The notes under the pieces are model-generated. The model ran no database searches, had not been told where the DNA came from, and saw only the letters and a program-made list of their open reading frames with translations. Shown in pieces: positions 34,569 through 43,761 of a DNA stretch of 64,000 nucleotides (positions within the stretch are counted from its first letter, which is position 1; the number at the start of each line of letters is the position of its first letter). A program made the translations under genes and the position numbers. Source of the DNA: Bombella sp. ESL0385 (GTDB taxonomy: Bacteria > Pseudomonadota > Alphaproteobacteria > Acetobacterales > Acetobacteraceae); assembly GCF_009725755.1 (NCBI RefSeq), contig NZ_WNIJ01000001.1:1054001-1118000 (forward strand). The letters are read 5' to 3'.

Positions 34569-35383
34569 AGACTCCCCAAAATAACGTCAATGAGGACATT
34601 AATCACCAAAATGGACATAATCCCCCGTGAGAAGCCGCGTGGCATTAATGTCGCCAAATTATCCTCTGCAGTCACATCAATACCTGACAGGCAACAACAT
34701 AGCCCAACAGTGGAACCACTAAGTAAAAACTTTAAAGGGATACCAATATAATCCACCAACTGCATGCTATTTACGACTTCAAAAAGGAAAGACCAAATAG
34801 ATACGGTGACAATTCCCTTCGCCCAGCATGCCACATAGCCAGTGGCCAGGGCCATTGCTCCAAACAAAGTCCCTAATGTCACCCCCCCAACAGTCATGGC
34901 GATTGTGCGCGGTACAACAAAGATAAGGAACGGGTCCATCCCCATACCGCTGAGGGTATTAAGCCGCCCTCCTTTTGTTAAATTACCCATTTCCGTCAGC
35001 ATCAACATGCCAGAGCGACCTAGCAGAATGACCCCCACTAAAATGGGAGCTATTTCCCGCAGCAAGATACTGGACAAAAGGCCGCCTGTCATCTGAGACA
35101 TACCGGCAAAACCTAGCCAATAAACAGCTTGGGAAACCAAGCCAAACCCGGTCAAACACGCCACAACAACAACGCTAAAAAATCCACCGCCTATTAACTG
35201 GCGCAAGCTTCGGCGGAACTCAATCATTACAGTTCGCCGCCACGCGCTAGGGCGGAGAACCGTATAAAGCACCCCCCATCCTCCCCCAATTACAATGAGG
35301 AAAAAGCGTGGGAGGGAACGAGAAAAACGCCCTAAAAAAGCAAGGCCAATATGTAAGATGGAAAAGCGTTCAGAAAAGTTCAT
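34565..35383 (-). CDS. mlaE: MlaE-like permease
   Basis: The 272-residue inner-membrane permease of an Mla-type lipid transporter. LREIAPILVGVILLGRSG followed by LTEMGNLTKGGRLNTLSGMGMDPF is the family core, with five or so hydrophobic helices. It overlaps the upstream sensor gene and the downstream ABC-like gene by 4 nt each. In canonical systems MlaE pairs with MlaF, which hydrolyses ATP; here the gene in the mlaF position is degenerate. Confidence 0.9.
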   Translation of the reverse strand: MNFSERFSILHIGLAFLGRFSRSLPRFFLIVIGGGWGVLYTVLRPSAWRRTVMIEFRRSLRQLIGGGFFSVVVVACLTGFGLVSQAVYWLGFAGMSQMTGGLLSSILLREIAPILVGVILLGRSGMLMLTEMGNLTKGGRLNTLSGMGMDPFLIFVVPRTIAMTVGGVTLGTLFGAMALATGYVACWAKGIVTVSIWSFLFEVVNSMQLVDYIGIPLKFLLSGSTVGLCCCLSGIDVTAEDNLATLMPRGFSRGIMSILVINVLIDVILGSL

Positions 35384-37755
35384 GTTTTATCTGTCGCTCC
35401 TATATCCCCCTTACCGGCGAGGATATAGCTATTGGCAATGCCACTCCCCGGTAAGAAGAACTCCCCTCTCAAGCGGAATAGGAAGACCCCTTGCAGCACT
35501 TGATAGGCACGGTCCGACACTTGAATCTGCCCGCCATCTGGCACGTTATGGGCCAAAGCCCCGGCCATGGTTAGCCCTTCCCCCCAGAGGTTGAAGACGT
35601 CACGTTTCTGCCCTAACCGCGCTACAAGGACTGCGCCAACATCAATCCCGATACGGAACATAAGCCGCGTATTAGTTTGTGAAATCGTCATCAAGCATGC
35701 TTCGCGGATACCAATCGCTGCATCAGCTATATTAGCTGCCCCCTCGGAATCCGCAGTTTGAGAACAACTCCCTAGAAAAATAAATCGATTCCCCGCCACT
35801 TGTACTGAGAACAACTTATGTTCACGCGCAATAGCTTGGATCTTATCGGTCAACTCACTGACCAAATCCAACATCACACGCGCCGCATCATGATTGGCGG
35901 AATACGCCTCGGAGAACTCCAAGACCATAATAGGTACACTTGGATATAACCCTGATTCTGGGAGATCATTTGGATGATGTTCCTCCTCCCCAGAACGCAG
36001 GAGGAAGCCTTCGATAATCCGCATTGGCGGCCTAGATTGCGTTGCTGATGCTTGCTGTGCCACAGAAGGCGGCAGGGGAGACGCTTCTTGCGTGTGTTTA
36101 TCTTCCTCTTGAGCCTGACTAAAACGCACCGCCAAAATAGAGGCTACTAACGTCATCACTCGCTCGGATTCCGTAATCTGGTTTGGGTCCTCCACCATAA
36201 TAGCCCCAACGAGGTGATGTTCCTCTAAGATAGGAAGCAAAACAAGATGGTGCGTATCAATCATACGCATCACAACACGTTGCACACTCTGAAGACGAGG
36301 ATCATCTTCTGCATTTGGCACATCGATGAGATGTCCGTCCTCTAAGCACTCAAACAAGCCGGGATGACCCATCTTTGTTAGCTCCATACCGAGACGATGG
36401 GCGTTGCGTTCCCGGTCGAACATATCTTCACAAAGAAGGCGATTACCATCAGATAAAAGCCGCCAAATACTAACACGCCGCGCCACAGACCTGTCGGCTA
36501 AAGCCTCACATAAATAAGGCTGCTCTTTACTGGGGTCTAACAAGCCCGTGGTGTTAATAATTTTGAGGAGGATGATATTATCTTCTTTTCTCTCCGTTGC
36601 AAAAGACCCTAACTTCTTCTGTAAGTTTTCAACACGACGCCCTTGATAAATAAGCCCCGCGGCCAAAACTAAAGCCAAACCAACGATAATAATGGAGAAG
36701 TAAAGTGTTTGATGCTTCACAACTTGTGTAAAATTAGCAAAATCATTCTCAGGAGCATTAAGTAAAAGCACCCAAGAGCGTTTTGCTAAAGGCATAGCTG
36801 CGGCAATTGTTACATAATTTAACCCACGCGTATGAACCAGACCAGAACCATCCCCCATAACGCGGAAGACATCTAACGCACGTACAAAAACAGGTTGTGT
36901 TTTAGGGTCTAGCCTCACATTAGCAGCATCAAAGCCGGGCTTGCCAATGTCAGCCATATTATGGCCCGCGATGACATGACCATCTAAATCGACAATAACG
37001 GCCTGCCCACTTTTACCGACTTTAAGGCTGTTTACAAACTTAGTAAGCTGATTAAGGGAAATATTAATTGCAAAAACAATCTTATGTCCATCCAATGCTT
37101 GGAAAGCCAAAGACGCTGTTACAATAAATTGACGTGTTGAAAGATGCAAATATGGTGCCGTCCAGAATAAACGGCGATCAGGCGTTCTACTTTCACGCTC
37201 TACAGCCTTTTTATACCAAAGCCGTAAGCGAGGGTCGTATCCTTCAGCCGAAAAACGATCTGTCGAGATAAAGCGACCATCTTTATCCGTGACTTTATGA
37301 CGATAATAGGGAGCACCGTCCTCCATTTGCATGGTTGTTTCTTCATAATCATCATCTCGCCGGCTCGTCATCCAAAAATGACCTTGGTCATCCGCGAGAT
37401 AAAAGCTATCGACATGCGGCATATCACGCAGGACGGAACGACCAAGGGTCATGAAGGTTGCGACATTTTGTTTCTGGTCGTCACCTGTCAGCATATTGCT
37501 AGCCATAAAGGAGATCCCCGTAGCGGGGGAGAGATAATGGCTGACCTCCTCGGTAATGTAGCGTTGTTGGCTACGCAGCAAGTTGCGCGATAGGGTAATC
37601 GCCCCTTCCCGCATGGTGCGATATGTGTAGAGCGTCACCATCGCGATGGTCACAATGACCAAAATAACGCCCAAAATCGGCCCAATAAATTGGAAGAGCT
37701 GCCACCGCCGCCCTGTGGTATCAATAGCGGGGTCAACGATTTCATCTGTCAGCAA
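35380..37755 (-). CDS. Membrane sensor with Cache-like domain, GAF-like region and degenerate cyclase domain
   Basis: A 791-residue protein: helix 1 at about 22-46, a large periplasmic double-Cache-like domain (about 55-345; YDPRLRLWYKKAVE is typical), helix 2 at about 352-374, a GAF-like cytoplasmic region (about 395-550) and a class III nucleotide cyclase-like domain (about 605-775). The cyclase metal aspartates are missing: the first site reads VLEFSEAYS and the second VAGNRFIFLG, and the GDxVN block is WGEGLTMAG. It is therefore probably a ligand-binding or protein-binding module and not an active cyclase. It heads the operon with mlaE, overlapping it by 4 nt, so it may control lipid transport directly. 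Confidence 0.8.
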   Translation of the reverse strand: MLTDEIVDPAIDTTGRRWQLFQFIGPILGVILVIVTIAMVTLYTYRTMREGAITLSRNLLRSQQRYITEEVSHYLSPATGISFMASNMLTGDDQKQNVATFMTLGRSVLRDMPHVDSFYLADDQGHFWMTSRRDDDYEETTMQMEDGAPYYRHKVTDKDGRFISTDRFSAEGYDPRLRLWYKKAVERESRTPDRRLFWTAPYLHLSTRQFIVTASLAFQALDGHKIVFAINISLNQLTKFVNSLKVGKSGQAVIVDLDGHVIAGHNMADIGKPGFDAANVRLDPKTQPVFVRALDVFRVMGDGSGLVHTRGLNYVTIAAAMPLAKRSWVLLLNAPENDFANFTQVVKHQTLYFSIIIVGLALVLAAGLIYQGRRVENLQKKLGSFATERKEDNIILLKIINTTGLLDPSKEQPYLCEALADRSVARRVSIWRLLSDGNRLLCEDMFDRERNAHRLGMELTKMGHPGLFECLEDGHLIDVPNAEDDPRLQSVQRVVMRMIDTHHLVLLPILEEHHLVGAIMVEDPNQITESERVMTLVASILAVRFSQAQEEDKHTQEASPLPPSVAQQASATQSRPPMRIIEGFLLRSGEEEHHPNDLPESGLYPSVPIMVLEFSEAYSANHDAARVMLDLVSELTDKIQAIAREHKLFSVQVAGNRFIFLGSCSQTADSEGAANIADAAIGIREACLMTISQTNTRLMFRIGIDVGAVLVARLGQKRDVFNLWGEGLTMAGALAHNVPDGGQIQVSDRAYQVLQGVFLFRLRGEFFLPGSGIANSYILAGKGDIGATDKT

Positions 37756-37854
37756 AGCTTAAAAATCCCCTCTAATCGTCCAGAACGCGAAGATGATCTC
37801 TTGTATCTCACCCCTAAATGGGGCGAAACTCCCCACACCTAAGATTTCACTATC

Positions 37855-38709
37855 ATGCGGACACTGATGAAGCGCAACCATCTTTCTCACCGTTCTGTCA
37901 TTTCATTAACAGGAAATGAACGCGCAAGCTTTCTCCAAGGGCTTATCACTAATGATGTCCTCACTCTGCCACCACAACAAAGTTGCTGGGCGGCCCTCCT
38001 TAATGCACAAGGCCGTATAGAATCGCTCTTCTTTCTCTGGAAGACAGAAGACGCTCTCTATCTCGACATTACTGCCGCGCAGGCTGAAAGCATCATTAAA
38101 ACACTCAAGCGGTTTCGCCTCCGGGCTGATGTGCAGATAGACCTAACAGAGTATGGCATCCTAACAGGTACGCCAGAAGATGCCCCCCCAGAACACACCC
38201 TCATCACCGTGACAGACCCGCGGCACCCTAGCCTTGGATGGCGGGCCATATGTCCCCCCTCTATCATCACGACACCTCATCACGACACGACATTAGCCTC
38301 TTTGGAACATCGCCTGACAATTGGTGTCCCTGATGATGCGGACATCATACCCGGCCAAACGCTCGTATTAGAAGCGAATATGGATTATTTGCATGGTGTC
38401 TCGTGGGAGAAAGGCTGTTACCTCGGCCAAGAAGTCACCGCTCGTACCCATTATCGTGGGCTTATCAAAAAGCGGATTTTGCCGATTTCATCACGAGATG
38501 GAACACCCTTCCCTGCTGATGCAGCTATCACGCTTGATGGGCAAGAGGTAGGCGAACTCCGCTCCTATAACGGATCTCACGGTCTTGCTCTGCTCCATCG
38601 CCGTGCTTGGGAGGCGACTAACCTTATGCTCGGACCATGCCCCATCACACTTAATTGGCCAGATTGGCTACCTCGTGAGGAGATGAAACATGACACAGCA
38701 GGACAATAA
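37855..38709 (+). CDS. ygfZ: YgfZ/GcvT-family folate-binding protein
   Basis: Supports repair or assembly of certain Fe-S enzymes such as MiaB. The signature Lys-Gly-Cys-Tyr-x-Gly-Gln-Glu occurs as KGCYLGQE near residue 185, and the N-terminus ISLTGNERASFLQGLITNDV is typical. The protein has 284 residues from ATG 37855; an ATG four codons later is an alternative. It overlaps hisI by 20 nt. Both miaB and bioB, possible clients, are in this window but not adjacent. Confidence 0.9.
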   Translation: MRTLMKRNHLSHRSVISLTGNERASFLQGLITNDVLTLPPQQSCWAALLNAQGRIESLFFLWKTEDALYLDITAAQAESIIKTLKRFRLRADVQIDLTEYGILTGTPEDAPPEHTLITVTDPRHPSLGWRAICPPSIITTPHHDTTLASLEHRLTIGVPDDADIIPGQTLVLEANMDYLHGVSWEKGCYLGQEVTARTHYRGLIKKRILPISSRDGTPFPADAAITLDGQEVGELRSYNGSHGLALLHRRAWEATNLMLGPCPITLNWPDWLPREEMKHDTAGQ

Positions 38710-39133
38710 AGTGGAATGGGCCCCTATAGCCACGCCTATTTTGACAGAGCTTTTGGGAAAAGTCCGCTTTAATGAGCAAGGGCTTATCAGTGCCATTGCT
38801 CAAGATGAGAGCAGAAACGTCCTTATGCTCGCCTGGATGAATCGAGAGGCCCTGGCAGAAACACTCACAACGGGCCGGGTATGTTATTATTCACGCAGCC
38901 GCAAAACACTCTGGCGTAAAGGGGAAAGCTCTGGCCAAGTGCAGCATCTTCTTGCCGCTACGCTAGATTGTGATTTGGATTGTCTCTTGCTGACTGTAAG
39001 ACAAAAAGGTGTGGCCTGCCATACAGGGCGGCGTAGCTGTTTTTATAACGCCCTTACCCCTACCGGCCTCATAGAACTTACCGAGCCAGACATCACACCA
39101 GATGCCCTTTATGGGGCAAAAACATCATCATAA
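38690..39133 (+). CDS. hisI: HisI, phosphoribosyl-AMP cyclohydrolase
   Basis: Third step of histidine synthesis. Conserved blocks are MLAWMNREAL, YYSRSRKTLWRKGESSG, the metal site DCDLDCLLL and ACHTGRRSCF. The 147-residue protein is the stand-alone cyclohydrolase without a HisE domain. It overlaps ygfZ by 20 nt and is followed by a strong terminator. Confidence 0.96.
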   Translation: MTQQDNKVEWAPIATPILTELLGKVRFNEQGLISAIAQDESRNVLMLAWMNREALAETLTTGRVCYYSRSRKTLWRKGESSGQVQHLLAATLDCDLDCLLLTVRQKGVACHTGRRSCFYNALTPTGLIELTEPDITPDALYGAKTSS

Positions 39134-39137
39134 AAGG

Positions 39138-39177
39138 AAAATCCCCTTCCTCTTATACAACAGGAAGGGGATTTTTT
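39138..39177. terminator. Bidirectional terminator between hisI and fghA
   Basis: A perfect 13-bp stem (39138-39150 with 39163-39175), loop of 12, is flanked by an A-run on the left and six T residues on the right, so it can stop transcription from both convergent genes. Confidence 0.95.
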
Positions 39178-39189
39178 ATAATAAGGACC

Positions 39190-40041
39190 TTACAGCAAGC
39201 CTTTAGCATGATGAGCGAGGTGATCTTTCACAAAGCTTTGCACAAACCAATAGGAATGGTCATAGCCTTTATGGCGGCGTAGCATGAGAGCTTGGCCTGC
39301 CTTCGCGGCCGCTTCCTCCAACAAATCAGGGCGTAAGCGGTCGAGGAACTCATCATCTGTACCCTGATCAACCAGCAAAGGCCCGGGATGAGTCTTCCCT
39401 GCGGCTAAAAGTAAACAAGGGTCATATTGCCCCCATTCAGCCTCATAGCCCCCAAAATAAGCCTTTGTGACTTTCTGGCCCCATTCGACGCGCGCAGGGG
39501 CAGAAATAGGCGCAAAAGCGGAGACCGTTTGCCAAGCAGAGGCATCCCCCAACGCAATGGCTAACGCTCCCATCCCGCCCATAGAATGGCCCATAATGCC
39601 ACGGCATCCCGCTTTAAGGGGGAAATGGGCTTCCATCAAAGCAGGAAGCTCTTTGCAGATATAGGAGCCCATACGATAATGAGCTGCCCAAGGGTCCGCA
39701 GTGGCGTCCAGATAATAACCAGCCGCTGTCCCTAGGTCGTAAGCCTCATCTTCCCCCGCGACATCTGCGCCACGTGGAGAAGTATCAGGCGCAATAAGGG
39801 CCAAGCCATGCGCTGCCGCATAGCGGATGGCATTGCTTTTAATCAAAAACGTATCTTGGTCGCATGTCAGCCCAGCCAGACAATACACAGCCGGGACAGC
39901 CGCACCCGCCACGGCACTTTCTGGGAGGAAAAGATTAACCCGCGCTGGCAAGCCTAGCTCACGGGATTGATGGGAGAGGAAGCGTACTTCCCCCCCACAA
40001 CATGCATGGCTCTCAAGAAGTGTGAAAGGATTTGCCGTCAT
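39190..40041 (-). CDS. fghA: S-formylglutathione hydrolase
   Basis: Hydrolyses S-formylglutathione to formate and glutathione in formaldehyde detoxification. A 283-residue alpha/beta hydrolase with the nucleophile S153 in GHSMGGMG, aspartate in VDQGTDDEFL and histidine in KGYDHSYWF; CLAGLTCDQDTF near residue 55 is a family mark. Its ATG overlaps the adhC stop by 4 nt, giving a two-gene operon that also matters for alcohol-oxidising acetic acid bacteria. Confidence 0.97.
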   Translation of the reverse strand: MTANPFTLLESHACCGGEVRFLSHQSRELGLPARVNLFLPESAVAGAAVPAVYCLAGLTCDQDTFLIKSNAIRYAAAHGLALIAPDTSPRGADVAGEDEAYDLGTAAGYYLDATADPWAAHYRMGSYICKELPALMEAHFPLKAGCRGIMGHSMGGMGALAIALGDASAWQTVSAFAPISAPARVEWGQKVTKAYFGGYEAEWGQYDPCLLLAAGKTHPGPLLVDQGTDDEFLDRLRPDLLEEAAAKAGQALMLRRHKGYDHSYWFVQSFVKDHLAHHAKGLL

Positions 40042-41159
40042 AATCTGTAATTCACGACATTACGAATCCCTTCGCCGCGCCCCATCATGTCAAAACCTTT
40101 ATTGATGTCCTCTAGCTTCATCTCATGGGTGATGAGGTCATCAATATTGATGCGTCCTTCCATGTACCAATCAACAATTTTGGGCACATCCGTCCGGCCA
40201 CGCGCCCCCCCAAAGGCGGAACCAATCCAACGCCGACCTGTCACAAGCTGGAAGGGACGCGTGCTAATTTCTTCCCCCGCACCGGCAACACCAATCACGC
40301 AGGAAACACCCCAACCGCGATGGGCACTCTCTAGGGCCTGACGCATGAGGCTAACATTACCCACACATTCGAACGTATAATCCGCCCCACCATTGGTCAG
40401 CTCAATTAAGTGCGCAACAAGGTCACCCTTCTCACCAAGCTCTTTAGGATTCACAAAATCTGTCATCCCAAACTTACGGGCAATGGCCTCACGCTCTGGG
40501 TTCACATCAATACCGATGATGCGGTTTGCCCCGACCATTTTAGCCCCTTGGATGACATTCAGCCCAATACCGCCAAGGCCAAACACAGCCACGGTGGAGC
40601 CTGCTTCAACCTTCGCCGTAAATAATACCGCGCCGATACCCGTGGTCACACCGCAGCCAATATAGCAAACTTTATCAAACGGTGCGTCAGAGCGAATCTT
40701 TGCCAAAGCAATCTCCGGCATGACCGTGAAATTAGCAAAGGTAGAGCAGCCCATATAATGATGAACAGGCTTCCCTTTATAGGAAAAACGTGTCGTCCCA
40801 TCAGGCATAAGGCCCTTGCCCTGTGTGCTGCGGATAGACGTGCACAGATTCGTCTTACGAGAGAGGCAAGACGGACATTCCCGACATTCCGGCGTGTAAA
40901 GAGGAATGACGTGATCGCCGGGTCTCAGATGCTTCACACCTGCGCCTACCTCACGCACAATCCCTGCACCCTCATGCCCCAAGATAGAGGGGAACAGCCC
41001 CTCCGGGTCTTTACCGGAGAGTGTATATTTATCCGTATGGCATAGCCCGGTAGCCATCAGCTCTACCAAAACTTCCCCTTCGCGAGGGCCTTCAAGCTGA
41101 ACAGTATCGACAACCAGCGGTTGTCCTGCCTCTAAAGCGATTGCAGCGCGAACATCCAT
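40038..41159 (-). CDS. adhC: S-(hydroxymethyl)glutathione dehydrogenase / class III alcohol dehydrogenase
   Basis: Zinc-dependent medium-chain dehydrogenase that oxidises S-hydroxymethylglutathione to S-formylglutathione with NAD. The catalytic zinc cysteine is in GLCHTDKYTLSG, the structural zinc lobe in CRECPSCLSRKTNLC, and the coenzyme fold in VFGLGGIGLNVIQGAKM. The ending RNVVNYRL and the 373 residues fit class III enzymes. It is cotranscribed with fghA and divergent from the bestrophin gene. Confidence 0.97.
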   Translation of the reverse strand: MDVRAAIALEAGQPLVVDTVQLEGPREGEVLVELMATGLCHTDKYTLSGKDPEGLFPSILGHEGAGIVREVGAGVKHLRPGDHVIPLYTPECRECPSCLSRKTNLCTSIRSTQGKGLMPDGTTRFSYKGKPVHHYMGCSTFANFTVMPEIALAKIRSDAPFDKVCYIGCGVTTGIGAVLFTAKVEAGSTVAVFGLGGIGLNVIQGAKMVGANRIIGIDVNPEREAIARKFGMTDFVNPKELGEKGDLVAHLIELTNGGADYTFECVGNVSLMRQALESAHRGWGVSCVIGVAGAGEEISTRPFQLVTGRRWIGSAFGGARGRTDVPKIVDWYMEGRINIDDLITHEMKLEDINKGFDMMGRGEGIRNVVNYRL

Positions 41160-41269
41160 TGCGTAATTACCTTGTTTCCACAGTTTCTGTTATCTGGATT
41201 GTGCCACAGAATGAGCGGGCTTCAAGCCCTGATGTCATCACTGCTAATTTATGTGAGGATTCTGCCCCC

Positions 41270-42145
41270 GTGATCATCAAACGCCGGTACGGCTTCTCCA
41301 TATTATTTAAGGAAATTATCCCCCCTCTCGTTATCCTGACAGGATGGGATTGCGTGGTTGTGATTCTCTTCCAAATCTTCCATCAGGAATGGATGGAGCA
41401 ACCTGCCTTACCCTTCTCCCTGATGGGGTCGGCTTTAGCTATCTTCCTCGGTATCCGCAATAATGCTGCTTATGCGCGCTGGTGGGAGGGACGTACCTTA
41501 TGGGGCTCTGTCACCAATAATTGCCGCTCTTTTGGCCGTGAGGTCGACTCCCTTCTCGGCGGAGCACCGGATCTTGCACGGGCTATGGCAGCCTATCCTT
41601 ATATCCTCAAATCTTCCCTCAGTAATAATGAACCTGATGCTGTCATTCGCACATTGCTAGATGAAGATACCTATAACTTTGTATTTTCATGCGGCAATCC
41701 AGCCAATGCATTGCTTTATAAGCTGGGTCAGTCTGTCCGCCATCTTGTTATAGAACGTAATGTTGATGGTGCTGTTCATGGAACAGTGGATCGCATCCTC
41801 TCCGACCTTGCCAATGCACAAGGGGGGTTAGAGCGTATTCGTAATACACCATTACCGATTCAATATTCGATGCTACCGAATATCGTTACGCATTTATTTT
41901 GTATCTTACTTCCGCTTTCGGCTGTACAAACCTTAGGGTGGATTACTCCCTTAGGCTCCAGCATTATCGGGGTGCTCTTCCAAATGCTTGATAGAAGCGG
42001 GCGCAACCTGCAAGAACCCTTCCGCGATAGCCCTCATGCTCTACCTATGCTGACTATTAGCCGCACGATTGAGCGTGATTTGCTCCAACCCTTGGGGCAA
42101 AAGCCCCACCCCATGCCCACCCCACAATTTGGGCGTGTGCCGTAA
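41270..42145 (+). CDS. Bestrophin-family anion channel
   Basis: Inner-membrane protein of the bestrophin/UPF0187 family, 291 residues from GTG 41270. LGIRNNAAYARWWEGRTLWGSVTN is the family hallmark (Arg-x-x-x-Ala-Tyr-x-Arg-Trp-Glu). The frame extends to a TTG at 41141 inside the N-terminus of divergent adhC; I reject that and choose GTG 41270, where the protein starts IIKRRYGFSILFKEIIPP like family members, with TGAGGA about 10 nt upstream. GTG 41201 is another option. It probably conducts chloride or other anions. Confidence 0.85.
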   Translation: MIIKRRYGFSILFKEIIPPLVILTGWDCVVVILFQIFHQEWMEQPALPFSLMGSALAIFLGIRNNAAYARWWEGRTLWGSVTNNCRSFGREVDSLLGGAPDLARAMAAYPYILKSSLSNNEPDAVIRTLLDEDTYNFVFSCGNPANALLYKLGQSVRHLVIERNVDGAVHGTVDRILSDLANAQGGLERIRNTPLPIQYSMLPNIVTHLFCILLPLSAVQTLGWITPLGSSIIGVLFQMLDRSGRNLQEPFRDSPHALPMLTISRTIERDLLQPLGQKPHPMPTPQFGRVP

Positions 42146-42215
42146 TAACGGTATAAAAAGATTAACCAGTGCGTAAAAACAAGACAACTTCCTCTTTTTC
42201 TGGTAGGGTCGCTAC

Positions 42216-42806
42216 ATGAACAACAGCTTCAGAATGCCCCATAAGGGTGGTGTCACTGACGAGATGGCCCGCGCCGCCGCCGAGCACACTGCCCGTCAGA
42301 AAGACCCTGAGCAGGAAAAGAATCCTTTCCGCGAGGGAGACGCTATCGTTTACGCAGCCCATGGTGTTGGCCGGGTTGACCGCATCGGCGAAGAAGAAAT
42401 CGCTGATACGAAGATCGAAATGATTCAGATTTCCTTCCCCGGCAATCAAATGACTTTGCGCATCCCACTGGCTAAGGCGCGCAAATCCGGCTTGCGTAAA
42501 ATTGCAACGCGCGAGATTGTCGATAAAGCCATGGCTGTGGTCAAAGGTAAGCCCCATGTTAGCCGTGGTATGTGGGCGCGTCGTGCTGTAGCGTATCAAG
42601 AGAAGATTAACTCTGGCGATCTCGTCCAAATCGCCGAAGTACTGCGCGACCTCCGCCGCAATGTCGATAGTTTGGATGGTAGCTTCTCTGAGCGGAAACT
42701 TTTTGAAGCCGCACAGGAACGCTTTGTTGCAGAGCTTGCCGTGTTGGAAAATAAAGACCCCGGCAAAGTTTTGGATGACCTTACCCAAACGATGAAAAAC
42801 GCTTGA
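42216..42806 (+). CDS. carD: CarD/CdnL-family transcription regulator
   Basis: A 196-residue RNA polymerase-binding protein. The RNAP-interaction domain starts at FREGDAIVYAAHGVGRVDRI and contains GNQMTLRIPLAKA; a helical DNA-contacting domain follows with RRAVAYQEKINSGDLVQIAEVLRDL. The first 35 residues are a charged extension. CarD stabilises open complexes at rRNA and other promoters in alphaproteobacteria. An intrinsic terminator follows. Confidence 0.95.
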   Translation: MNNSFRMPHKGGVTDEMARAAAEHTARQKDPEQEKNPFREGDAIVYAAHGVGRVDRIGEEEIADTKIEMIQISFPGNQMTLRIPLAKARKSGLRKIATREIVDKAMAVVKGKPHVSRGMWARRAVAYQEKINSGDLVQIAEVLRDLRRNVDSLDGSFSERKLFEAAQERFVAELAVLENKDPGKVLDDLTQTMKNA

Positions 42807-42816
42807 TTTTCCTCTC

Positions 42817-42850
42817 CCTCTCCCACAGGATTCCTGCTGGGAGGGGTTTT
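42817..42850 (+). terminator. Intrinsic terminator after carD
   Basis: A 9-bp stem CCTCTCCCA / TGGGAGGGG with one G-T pair and a 12-nt loop is followed by TTTT, 11 nt after the carD stop codon. Confidence 0.85.
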
Positions 42851-42888
42851 CCTTCCCACAACCCTAACGGGAAAGGTTTGAGGTTTAT

Positions 42889-43689
42889 ATGTCCACAAAT
42901 CCATCAAAACGTTTTAAAGGGCAGAAGGTCCTCATCACTGGGGCATCTCAGGGAATTGGTGAGGCTGCTGCACAATATTTTGCCAAAGAAGGGGCCCGCG
43001 TTGCTATTAATGGCCGTAAAGAAGATAAGTTACGGGCCGTTTTAGAGACATTGCCTAAAGTCGAGGCAGGTGAACACGTCATCGCTACAGGTGATATTTC
43101 ACATGAGGAGACAGTCCAAAAGCTCTTTAAAGAGAGTATTGAGACCATGGGCGGCTTGGATGTACTCATTTGCAATGCCGGGTATCAAATCCCTTCCCCT
43201 TCTGAAGATGTCAAATTGGCGGATTTTGAAGGTGTATTATCCGTTAATGTCACAGGGGTGATGCTCTGCTGCCGCGAAGCCCTGCGCTATTGGCTAAAAC
43301 ACGGGATTAAAGGGAGGGTTGTTGTCAACTCCTCCGTGCATCAATTAATCCCTAAGCCCCATTATCTAGGTTATTCTGCCTCTAAAGGGGCAGTCGATAA
43401 TATGGTGCGTACATTAGCGTTGGAATATGCCTCCCGCGGCATCCGCGTTAACGCTGTCGCCCCCGGTGCTATTGTGACACCAATCAACGATTCATGGGTA
43501 AAAGACCCTGAGCAATATAAAGCCGTTGCCAGCCATATCCCTATGAAACGACCGGGTGAAAGCCAAGAAATTGCCGATGCTATGGGCTTCCTCGCTTCTG
43601 AGGAAAGCAGCTACATTACAGGGCAGACGCTCTATGTCGATGGGGGGTTAACCCTCTTTGGGGATTTTGAGAAGAACTGGTCTTCCTAA
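42889..43689 (+). CDS. Short-chain dehydrogenase, glucose 1-dehydrogenase-like
   Basis: A 266-residue classical SDR with cofactor motif TGASQGIG at about 18-25, NAGYQIP, catalytic serine in VVNSSVHQ and YSASKGA with the Tyr-Lys pair. The ending HIPMKRPGESQEIADAMGFLAS and ITGQTLYVDGGLTLFGDF closely resembles bacterial glucose 1-dehydrogenases; Asn-Gly-Arg after the second strand suggests NADP. Many SDRs share these features, so the substrate is uncertain, but a cytoplasmic sugar dehydrogenase suits an acetic acid bacterium. It is a single-gene unit. Confidence 0.82.
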   Translation: MSTNPSKRFKGQKVLITGASQGIGEAAAQYFAKEGARVAINGRKEDKLRAVLETLPKVEAGEHVIATGDISHEETVQKLFKESIETMGGLDVLICNAGYQIPSPSEDVKLADFEGVLSVNVTGVMLCCREALRYWLKHGIKGRVVVNSSVHQLIPKPHYLGYSASKGAVDNMVRTLALEYASRGIRVNAVAPGAIVTPINDSWVKDPEQYKAVASHIPMKRPGESQEIADAMGFLASEESSYITGQTLYVDGGLTLFGDFEKNWSS

Positions 43690-43709
43690 TCCCTTACCCT
43701 AGGGTCTAT

Positions 43710-43741
43710 GGAGGATGGTTTTCGTCAAGCGGCCATCCTCC
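43710..43741. terminator. Hairpin between convergent SDR and YceI genes
   Basis: A perfect 9-bp stem GGAGGATGG / CCATCCTCC with a 14-nt loop lies in the gap between convergent genes. There is no T-tract on either side, so terminator function is likely but weakly supported. Confidence 0.45.
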
Positions 43742-43761
43742 GCAGCATCTAACTATAACTA

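Noticed and set aside
41141-41269. Bestrophin frame extended to a TTG at 41141
   Set aside because: It would overlap the coding start of divergent adhC and adds residues not found in the family; GTG 41270 gives a normal N-terminus with a ribosome-site-like TGAGGA upstream.
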